Assembly: GCA_016793325.1 (NCBI GenBank)
Contig: JAEUKI010000031.1
Coordinates: 1 to 64,000 of the forward strand
DNA from: Myxococcales bacterium
Lineage (GTDB): Bacteria; Myxococcota_A; Polyangia; Polyangiales; Ga0077539
Direction: 5' to 3'
Length of the DNA stretch: 64,000 nt
In this document: positions 57,908 to 64,000 of the stretch, in pieces
How the letters are laid out: each line of letters starts with the position of its first letter
Position numbering within the stretch: position 1 is the first letter of the stretch
Program-made: the position numbers and the translations under genes
Notes under the pieces: model-generated
Told to the model about the DNA's origin: nothing
What the model saw: the letters and a program-made list of their open reading frames with translations, nothing else
Database searches by the model: none

Positions 57908-59073
57908 AGGTTCGCTCCGCGCTCGCTCGTTCGCTCGCCGTCGCGCTCGTGTGCGCGGGCAGCACGATCGCAACGCCCGCGCTCGCGCAGCGCGCTCAAC
58001 AGAGGTCGCCGACCAACTACCGCTCGGACGGCTGGCAACGGCTCGGGTGGGGCGCGATCCGCGGCGCGACCCTCGGCCCCATCGAGAGCTCGGTGCACCC
58101 CGGCGTCGGCTACGGAACGCCCGCGTCCGAAGAGGCCCTCGACGAGCTCGCGCGCCTCGGGTGCAACTGGGTCTCGATCACGCCGTTCGGGCGGCAGTGG
58201 GACCTGCGACACACCGATATTCAACTGGACTTCGAGCAGCCGTTCGAGCGCAACCGCGAGGCGATTCGCAGGGTGATCGCGCAGGCGCGCGCGCGCGGGC
58301 TGCGGGTCCTGCTCGTTCCGCACTTGTGGATCGACACGCCGGGGCTGTGGCGCGGCGAGATCGACCCGGGCAGCGAAGAGCGTTGGCTCGCGTGGTTTCG
58401 GAGCTACACGCGGTTCGTGACGGCGTGGGCGCGCGTCGCCGAAGAGTCCGGCGCAGAGATGCTCTCGATCGGCGTCGAGATGAAGTCCTCGAGCCAGACG
58501 CGCGTCGCGGATTGGGTTCGCGTGATCGAGGCGATCCGCCGCGAATATCACGGGCTGCTCACGTACTCGGCCAACTGGGACGAGGAGTCCCAAGTGGGCT
58601 TCTGGGACCGGCTCGACGTCGTCGGGATCAACGCGTTCTATCCCCTCGCCGAGCAAAACGGCGCGGGCCTCGACGCGCTTCGTCGCGGCGCGATCGAGCG
58701 CGCGCGGCGCCTCGGCGAGTGGGCCGAGCGCGAAGGACGCCCGGTGCTCTTCACGGAGTTCGGGTACACCGCGCGCCCGGACCCCGCGGTGCGCCCGTGG
58801 GAGTGGCCGGATTCGATGGTGGGCGTTCCTGTGGACGAGCACGCGCAGGCCGTGGCGTATCGGGCGCTGCTCGAGGGCTTCGCGTCGCGCCCGTGGTTCG
58901 TAGGCGGCTTCGTGTGGCGCTACTACGCCAATCCGATGGACGCGAGTCAGGAGGCTCCGCACGGATTTTCGCCGAGGCTTCGCGAAGGAGAGGGCGTGCT
59001 CCGAGAGCTGTACGCGCTGCGTTGGGCGGCCGATCCCGAATCCGCAGCGCTCGACTGGCGCGCGTGGTGGTGA
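57904..59073 (+). CDS. Exported GH113-like TIM-barrel glycoside hydrolase
   Basis: A 389-aa protein with GTG start at 57904 and a Sec signal peptide (to about ALAQ, residue 29). TIM-barrel pattern of the GH113 beta-mannanase family: EEALDELARLGCNWVSITPFGRQ near the N-terminus, RGLRVLLVPHLWID, and two strand-end glutamates, Glu192 (SIGVEMKSS, acid/base candidate) and Glu285 (LFTEFGYT, nucleophile candidate). GH113 enzymes cleave mannans, but many bacterial relatives are uncharacterised, so substrate is a guess. With the GH92 enzyme this is the second mannose-type hydrolase in the window. Confidence 0.85.
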   Translation: MKVRSALARSLAVALVCAGSTIATPALAQRAQQRSPTNYRSDGWQRLGWGAIRGATLGPIESSVHPGVGYGTPASEEALDELARLGCNWVSITPFGRQWDLRHTDIQLDFEQPFERNREAIRRVIAQARARGLRVLLVPHLWIDTPGLWRGEIDPGSEERWLAWFRSYTRFVTAWARVAEESGAEMLSIGVEMKSSSQTRVADWVRVIEAIRREYHGLLTYSANWDEESQVGFWDRLDVVGINAFYPLAEQNGAGLDALRRGAIERARRLGEWAEREGRPVLFTEFGYTARPDPAVRPWEWPDSMVGVPVDEHAQAVAYRALLEGFASRPWFVGGFVWRYYANPMDASQEAPHGFSPRLREGEGVLRELYALRWAADPESAALDWRAWW

Positions 59074-59107
59074 GCGAGCGCCGCTTGGTACACCATCGGG
59101 CGTGAGC

Positions 59108-59860
59108 ATGAAGAACGCTTGTTCGAAGCGCGCCCCGCGGTGGCTGTACGCGGCCCTCCTCGTGTCGTCCCTCGGGACCTTCGATTGTCGCGCGATCAAA
59201 GAGCGATTCACGCGCTCGTCGGACGCGGAGATCATCGCGATGGTCCCTGCGCACCGCGACCTCACCGACGCCGATCGCCTGCGAATCGGGCGGGGAATCG
59301 AGACGACGATGGCGGTGTTCTTGAGCGAGCCTGACATCGATCAGCGCATGTCGCGCGCCCTCGGTCGCCCCGTCACCAACGCCACCGAGCGTCGCGCCGC
59401 GGCGCGCGAGCTGAGCGCGCGAGGGCTCGCGAGGCTCACCGCGCGACAGCTCGACGAGGTGTACTCGATCCGCGCGGAGCTGAGCGAGCGCTCGATGGCC
59501 GTGTGCGCTGGGCTGTGGAGCGGGCGCATCGCAGACGGCGAGGTGATGGCGGCGCTCGCGAAGCTCCCGCACGCGCGCATGATCCGGTGGTTCGAGCTCG
59601 CGCAGGAGGGGACGCGCATCGCGATGGCGCCTGGATTTTCGCTGCCTTCCGAGGACACAGCGGCGATCGATCAGGTCGTCTCGCGCGCGCGCGACGCGAC
59701 GCAAGGCGCCGAGCGCGAACGCTTTCTTCGCGTGCTCGAACGAGAGACCAACGCGCTCCCGCTCGAGGCGTGCGCGACCATCAAAGAGATCTATCGCGCG
59801 GCGTCGCAGGCGGATCCCGCGCTGCGCGAGCGCTTCTACCGCGCGATGGCGCGGCCCTGA
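59108..59860 (+). CDS. Lipoprotein, function unknown
   Basis: A 250-aa protein; ATG 59108 preferred over GTG 59102. The signal peptide ends with Phe-Asp-Cys (Cys27), a loose lipobox. The mature protein is helix-rich and charged (DAEIIAMVPAHRDLTDADRLRIGRGIE; ARGLARLTARQLDEVYSIRAELSERSMAVCAGLWSG). No catalytic motif. It starts 34 bases after the GH113-like gene and may be its operon partner. It ends 4 bases from the convergent kinase 4. Confidence 0.72.
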   Translation: MKNACSKRAPRWLYAALLVSSLGTFDCRAIKERFTRSSDAEIIAMVPAHRDLTDADRLRIGRGIETTMAVFLSEPDIDQRMSRALGRPVTNATERRAAARELSARGLARLTARQLDEVYSIRAELSERSMAVCAGLWSGRIADGEVMAALAKLPHARMIRWFELAQEGTRIAMAPGFSLPSEDTAAIDQVVSRARDATQGAERERFLRVLERETNALPLEACATIKEIYRAASQADPALRERFYRAMARP

Positions 59861-59864
59861 CCCA

Positions 59865-61688
59865 TCACATCATCTTGAGCGCGACGATGGCCCCGGTCGC
59901 GACGAGCGCGATGGCACCAACAATCAAGAGCACCATCTGCAAGACGTTGCGCTTCGCGGGGACTGGCGTCGGCGCGGCGGATGGAGCGCTCGGGCGAATC
60001 CCCGCGTTGGGCGAGGGGTACATCGCCGTCGGATGATGAGGCGCGGCGTACGCGTACGGGTTTTGCGGTGGCTGTTGCGCGGCGTTGGCCATGCCTGACG
60101 GCAGCGGCGAGGTCGTCGCGGAGGGCGGCGCTCCGTAGCCGACGGCGCCGTACGGGCCGGGCGCGGCGGCGGGCGTGGGCGTCTGCGGTGGCATCGCGGC
60201 AGCGGGCTGCGACGCGTAGTAGTTGTTGATGTCGCCCTGCGTGACGGGCACGGTCGAGTCGATGTTTTCAGCGGCGGGCTTTTGCACCGCTGCCATGTGC
60301 GACTGCGAGATGCGCGGAGGCGGAGGCGTCGTGTTGCTCTTCGGCGCGACGGGCTTCGGTTGAACGGGTCCCGCTGCGGGAGCGGACGCTGCGCCGGGGG
60401 CGTGCCCGTACTGTTGTCGGTACTGCTCGATCGCTTCGCGAAGCGCGGCGGGGCGCTGACCATCGCTCGGCATCGCGGTGGTCTTCATCAAGTCGAGCGC
60501 TTCGTCGGGGACGTTGGTCACCGTCGGCGCCGAGGGGGCCTTCGGCGCCGCGGAGAGCCCCGAGACCGTCGCCGAGTGCTTCTCCCACTCGTCCTCGAGG
60601 TCCGTGACGGTCTTTGCGGAGGGCGCTGGCGTGATCGTCGCGACGTCCGGAATCGCAGGGACGTGCAGCTCGCCCGTCTTGCCTCGGGGCCTCGGCGCTG
60701 CGGACTGCGCTGTCGCTTGGCGAATCGCTTCGCGTCTCGTCTCGAGCGCGCGCGAGAAGGTGCCTCGCACCCAGTTTCCGACCTCGAGCGGGTCGCCGAG
60801 CAAGTGGCTCGAACGGGCGGCGTGCTCGAGGGCGACGGCCATCGCGCGCGCGCTTCCGAAGCGTTGATTCGGGTCTCGAACGAGCGCTTGCGCGATCACG
60901 GCGTCGAGCTCTTCGGGCAGGCTCGGGACGTACTCGCGCACGTGGGGAATCGGCTTCACGAGCAGCGCGTCGATCGTGTCGTTGTCCTTCGGGCGCTTGA
61001 ACAGTCGCTGCCCGGTCATCATCTCCCAGAGCACGACGCCCATGGCGAAGATGTCCACGCGGTGATCGAGCTCTTTGCCCCGCGCTTGCTCCGGGGCCAT
61101 GTACGCGAGCTTGCCTTTGACTTGTCCCGGCGTCGTTCCCGAGATGCGGGCTGCTGCCTTGGCGATCCCGAAGTCCGTCACGCGCGCGATCCCGTCGACG
61201 CCGACGAGGATGTTCTGCGGAGACATGTCGCGATGCACGACCTTGAGGGGCCTGCCCATCTCGTCGGTGAGGGTGTGCGCGGCTTCGAGCCCGAGCAGCG
61301 CGTCGTACACGATGCGCGTGCAGAGCTTCACGCGGCCTGGCGACGAAGCGCCGAGCTGTTGGTTTACGTCCCAGAGCGTGACGCCCTCGACGTAGTCCAT
61401 CACGACGAAGTAGCCCTGCTGTTCGTTGAAGCCGACCTCGTGAATGGCGACCGCGTTTGGGTGGTGAATCCGCGCGGCGATGCGAGCCTCGTCGAGGAGC
61501 ATGTCGACGAACTCGCTGTCGTACATGAGATGCTTGTGCAGGAGCTTGAGCGCGTAGAGCCGCGAGAAGCCTCCGGCGCCCGCGACGCGCGCGAGCAGAA
61601 CGGTGCCCATCCCGCCCCGCGCGAGCTCCGCGATGATCTCGTATCGATCGATGGTGTTCCCAGATTTGGTCTGGGGATCGGGCTGCAC
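59865..61688 (-). CDS. Membrane-anchored Hanks-type Ser/Thr protein kinase (kinase 4)
   Basis: A 607-aa kinase. Start uncertain; no ATG exists and GTG 61688 (just before QPDPQTKSGNTIDRYEIIAEL) is preferred over GTG 61703 or 61739. Gly loop ARGGMGTVLLA 23-33, Lys48, HRDMSPQN 152-159, DFG 172-174, APE 198-200. After the kinase domain (to about 290) a 290-residue Pro/Ala/Gln-rich region leads to one C-terminal membrane segment (582-607) with only three residues after it, so this kinase is tail-anchored without an external domain. This differs from the other three kinases here. Confidence 0.92.
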   Translation of the reverse strand: MQPDPQTKSGNTIDRYEIIAELARGGMGTVLLARVAGAGGFSRLYALKLLHKHLMYDSEFVDMLLDEARIAARIHHPNAVAIHEVGFNEQQGYFVVMDYVEGVTLWDVNQQLGASSPGRVKLCTRIVYDALLGLEAAHTLTDEMGRPLKVVHRDMSPQNILVGVDGIARVTDFGIAKAAARISGTTPGQVKGKLAYMAPEQARGKELDHRVDIFAMGVVLWEMMTGQRLFKRPKDNDTIDALLVKPIPHVREYVPSLPEELDAVIAQALVRDPNQRFGSARAMAVALEHAARSSHLLGDPLEVGNWVRGTFSRALETRREAIRQATAQSAAPRPRGKTGELHVPAIPDVATITPAPSAKTVTDLEDEWEKHSATVSGLSAAPKAPSAPTVTNVPDEALDLMKTTAMPSDGQRPAALREAIEQYRQQYGHAPGAASAPAAGPVQPKPVAPKSNTTPPPPRISQSHMAAVQKPAAENIDSTVPVTQGDINNYYASQPAAAMPPQTPTPAAAPGPYGAVGYGAPPSATTSPLPSGMANAAQQPPQNPYAYAAPHHPTAMYPSPNAGIRPSAPSAAPTPVPAKRNVLQMVLLIVGAIALVATGAIVALKMM

Positions 61689-61752
61689 GACGCCATCGTA
61701 CACCCAAGGCACGGCGGCGCGTAAAGCGGGACCGACCACGTTGGGCGAAAGT

Positions 61753-62700
61753 CTATCGAGCGGACAGGCAGCCTACGTCGCGATTTCCCACATAGACGTC
61801 GTCGATCCACAGTTCTCCTGGGTCGCCGGTGCCGACGAGGCCCACTTGAAGCGTGTCGAATCCACGCGGGTCGATATTGTGTGTGACCGCGATCGTCTGG
61901 GCGTCCGCGTGGACCGAAGCGCGCATTCCGCCGGCTCCGTCGGACGCGATGAAGAGCCGCGCGCACAGCCATTGGCCGCGCGGAAAGCCCGCGCCCGTGA
62001 GGTACCGCCCGGTCGTCGCGAGCGCGAGCTGCCCTTCGGGCGCGGGCACGCCGATGTGATCGAGCGAGAGCTTCGCGAACGGGAGCGTCATCGACACGCG
62101 CTGGGCGTTGTTGATCTCGAGCACAGGAAACGCGGTCGTCGACCCGACGTTCTCCGCGCGCACCCACGCGCTCACGTAGAGCCCTGCGGCGATTCGATCC
62201 GAGCTCACCACGAGCTGCAACAACGCGAGGGTCGTGTCCGCCGACCGCGGAACGCTCGAGTGCATCGCGCGCCCACGAAACGCGCGGGTCGTGTCGAACA
62301 CGAGCGTCGAGGCCCGCGTCGTGACGCGCGACCATTCGGCCGGTGGATCGCGCTCGAAATCGAGGCACGCGATCGTCCCGCTCGCGCTGCACACCATCGC
62401 GCGCGTGATCGATCCATCGGGGACCTGCGAGTCCGCTGACGAATCTGCGGGGGCGTCTCGCTCGCTCTTTGCGTCGCTCGCGTCGCTGTCGTCTCGCGCG
62501 TCGCTCGCGTCCATCGCGCTCGATGCGTCGCTCGCGTCGAGGCTCGCTGTGGCGTCGGTCGCGTCGAGCTCTGCGCGGTCGCTCGCTGCGTCGATCAGGT
62601 CGAAGCCGATGCGCCCGCAGCCGCTGCACGCGAGCGCGAGGGCCGCTCCGAGCGCGGCTCGGCGGGAGAAGGGTCCGAACATCGAAGCGACGTTTGCCAT
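61753..62700 (-). CDS. Lipoprotein with LamG/concanavalin-like domain
   Basis: A 315-aa lipoprotein (ACSGC, Cys28), ATG 62700; a second ATG at 62682 gives a similar signal. An Asp/Ala/Ser-rich linker spans about 35-95 (repeated DASDA-like units). The rest has the jelly-roll pattern of laminin-G/concanavalin domains: CLDFERDPPAEWSRV; GLYVSAWVRAENV; PVLEINNAQRVSM; WLCARLFIASDG; GELWIDDVYVGNRD. Such domains bind carbohydrates on surfaces. No catalytic residues are evident. Divergent from miaA. Confidence 0.82.
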   Translation of the reverse strand: MANVASMFGPFSRRAALGAALALACSGCGRIGFDLIDAASDRAELDATDATASLDASDASSAMDASDARDDSDASDAKSERDAPADSSADSQVPDGSITRAMVCSASGTIACLDFERDPPAEWSRVTTRASTLVFDTTRAFRGRAMHSSVPRSADTTLALLQLVVSSDRIAAGLYVSAWVRAENVGSTTAFPVLEINNAQRVSMTLPFAKLSLDHIGVPAPEGQLALATTGRYLTGAGFPRGQWLCARLFIASDGAGGMRASVHADAQTIAVTHNIDPRGFDTLQVGLVGTGDPGELWIDDVYVGNRDVGCLSAR

Positions 62701-62818
62701 AGCGATCGATCGCAGCCGTGAGTACCAACGGTAGACCTCTCGCGATCGGACGTCGACTTCGTCGTGGCTTTCTTCAGGTCGGCGATGTCATCCGCGGGGT
62801 CACTGCACCGCACTCGCC

Positions 62819-63787
62819 ATGGTCTCTCCCGCGACTCACCTACCGATCGTGCTCGTCGTCGGCCCGACCGCCTCGGGAAAAACCGCGCTCGGCATCGCGC
62901 TCGCGCGCGCGCTCGACGCCGAGGTCGTCAACGTCGACAGCGTTCAGCTCTACCGTCGATTGGACATCGGCTCGGCAAAACCCAGCAGAGAAGAGCGCGC
63001 GGCCGTCCGTCACCACCTCGTCGACGTGGTCGATCCAGACGCGCGCTACGACGCGGCGACGTACGCGAGCGACGCGGATCGAGCCATCGCTGACTGCGCC
63101 GCGCGGGGACGGCGCGCCATCGTCGTCGGGGGAACGGGACTCTACGCCCGCGCGCTCGTCCGCGGGCTCGCCAAGGACCTCGCGAGCGACCCTGCGACGC
63201 GCGCTGCGCTCAACGAACGCGCGGGGCGCGGCCTCGACGAGCTCGCGCGGATGCACGAAGAGCTGTCGAAGGTCGACCCCGTCTACGCCGCGAAGATCGC
63301 GAAGAGCGATCCCATTCGCATCGTTCGCGCGCTGGAGGTCTTCGCGTTGACGGGGACGCCGATGAGCGAGCACCACGCGAAGCACGCGGCCGAGCCGCCG
63401 AGGTACCGCGCGCGCTGGCTGGGGATCGACAGCACGCGACAAGCGCTCGCGCCGAAGATCGCCGCGCGCGCCGAGGCGATGCTCGCGGCCGGCTGGGTCG
63501 ACGAAGTGCGCGGGATCATCGCGGACTATGGCGAGGGCATTCGCTCGCTCGACAGCGTTGGGTACGCGGACGTTCGACGGTTCGTCCTCGAGGGGCGCTC
63601 GGAGGCGGCCGATCGCGACGCGCTGCTCGAGCAGATCGTTCGGAGTACGCTCGGGCTCGTGAAGCGGCAGCGGACGTGGTTTCGCGGTGAAGACGGCGTC
63701 GAGTGGGCCTCGCGCGAAGCGCACGAGAGCCCCGCGACGATCGAGGGGTTGCGGGCGTTCTTCGAGGGCGCAGAGGCCTCGCGATGA
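62819..63787 (+). CDS. miaA: tRNA dimethylallyltransferase
   Basis: A 322-aa MiaA. P-loop GPTASGKT 15-22, DSVQLYRRLDIGSAKP (Asp-Ser-x-Gln-x-Tyr, substrate contact), HHLVDVVDP, GGTGLYARAL and the C-terminal LDSVGYADVRRFVLEG plus VKRQRTWFRG. It attaches a dimethylallyl group to A37 of tRNAs reading UNN codons. Its stop overlaps the next gene start by ATGA. Length and motif order are normal. Confidence 0.97.
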   Translation: MVSPATHLPIVLVVGPTASGKTALGIALARALDAEVVNVDSVQLYRRLDIGSAKPSREERAAVRHHLVDVVDPDARYDAATYASDADRAIADCAARGRRAIVVGGTGLYARALVRGLAKDLASDPATRAALNERAGRGLDELARMHEELSKVDPVYAAKIAKSDPIRIVRALEVFALTGTPMSEHHAKHAAEPPRYRARWLGIDSTRQALAPKIAARAEAMLAAGWVDEVRGIIADYGEGIRSLDSVGYADVRRFVLEGRSEAADRDALLEQIVRSTLGLVKRQRTWFRGEDGVEWASREAHESPATIEGLRAFFEGAEASR

Positions 63788-64000
63788 AGCCGTCGAGCAT
63801 CGCGCCGCGCGTGCAGCTGTTCGTGTGCACCAACGTTCGCGCCGCAGAAGACCCGCTGAAGAGCGCGTGCGGCGCGCACGGGCTCCCGGTGTTCAACGCG
63901 CTTCGCGCGGAGGCGAGCCGCCTCGGCGTGAGCGGCGCCGTGTGGATCACGCGCTCGGGGTGCCTCGGGCACTGCCCTCGCGACGGCTGCTCGGTGGTCG
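63784..64000 (+). CDS. Thioredoxin-fold [2Fe-2S] ferredoxin-like protein (partial, runs off the window)
   Basis: The first 72 residues are present. MKPSSIAPRVQLFVCTNVRA, then SACGAHGLPVF and TRSGCLGHCPRDGCSVV, fit the thioredoxin-like [2Fe-2S] ferredoxins with ligands Cys15, Cys27 (the CTN...SACG pair) and Cys59/Cys63 or nearby. ATG 63784 overlaps the miaA stop by 4 bases. The C-terminus lies beyond the window. A redox role is inferred from the family. Confidence 0.85.
   Translation, partial: MKPSSIAPRVQLFVCTNVRAAEDPLKSACGAHGLPVFNALRAEASRLGVSGAVWITRSGCLGHCPRDGCSVV

Noticed and set aside
1..64000. Prophage, plasmid origin, integron or biosynthetic gene cluster
   Set aside because: No integrase, capsid, replication, polyketide or peptide synthetase genes were seen.
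1..64000. tRNA, rRNA or riboswitch genes
   Set aside because: I found no cloverleaf with anticodon stem or conserved rRNA or riboswitch core by reading the intergenic regions, but a covariance search was not possible here.

Overview
The window is about 70% GC, has no rRNA or tRNA gene that I could recognise, and looks chromosomal. The gene content points to a myxobacterium (Myxococcota, probably Polyangiales): four Hanks-type Ser/Thr kinases, an mglB-mglA polarity module, a complete ISC iron-sulfur operon, many lipoproteins with Asp/Ala-rich linkers behind the lipid-anchored cysteine, and frequent GTG or TTG starts with 4-base stop/start overlaps. This taxonomic reading is inference from gene families; no marker gene allows a species call. 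Layout: 1-4000 holds a Cys-rich lipoprotein, the first of two clusters of a palindromic repeat, a lipoprotein and Ser/Thr kinase 1. 4000-11000 holds a trypsin-like lipoprotein, the second repeat cluster, a GH92 alpha-mannosidase lipoprotein, a small lipoprotein, a GNAT acetyltransferase and a parallel beta-helix lipoprotein. 11000-15630 is a methyltransferase followed by two overlapping DUF4139-type genes. 15636-23065 is a leftward block: a MerR-type regulator with a four-cysteine cluster, iscS, iscU, iscA, hscB, hscA and fdx, then a response regulator and a histidine kinase. 23128-23359 is a short AT-richer insert bounded by 18-bp perfect inverted repeats. 23465-31000 holds a two-PH-like-domain protein, a HIT hydrolase, a lipoprotein/MFS pair, and an overlapping trio of a permuted NlpC/P60-like protein, a small membrane protein and an FtsX-like permease. 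31058-38200 holds acylphosphatase, a HEAT/TPR-like envelope protein, two overlapping HtrA-like proteases, a membrane PH-like protein and a NarL-type two-component pair. 38211-44484 is leftward: kinase 2, a lipoprotein, a TPR/PEGA-like protein and kinase 3. 44621-53213 holds a cytochrome c and a long rightward run: two lipoprotein parvulins, a SurA-like chaperone, an Asp-box propeller lipoprotein, an unassigned protein, mglB and mglA. 53373-64000 holds a large exported protein, a membrane protein, a cytochrome lipoprotein, glutaredoxin, a GH113-like hydrolase, a lipoprotein, kinase 4, a LamG-like lipoprotein, miaA and the start of a thioredoxin-fold ferredoxin. How the genes relate: the ISC block is one pathway (sulfur donor, scaffold, carrier, chaperone pair, ferredoxin) with a plausible dedicated regulator. 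The parvulins and SurA-like protein serve envelope protein folding, in keeping with the very high lipoprotein count. The kinases and two-component pairs are signalling units whose targets cannot be read from context. The most unusual non-coding content is a 142-bp element present in three full copies of exactly equal length plus partial copies, each a large inverted repeat capped at both ends by a 20-base palindrome.
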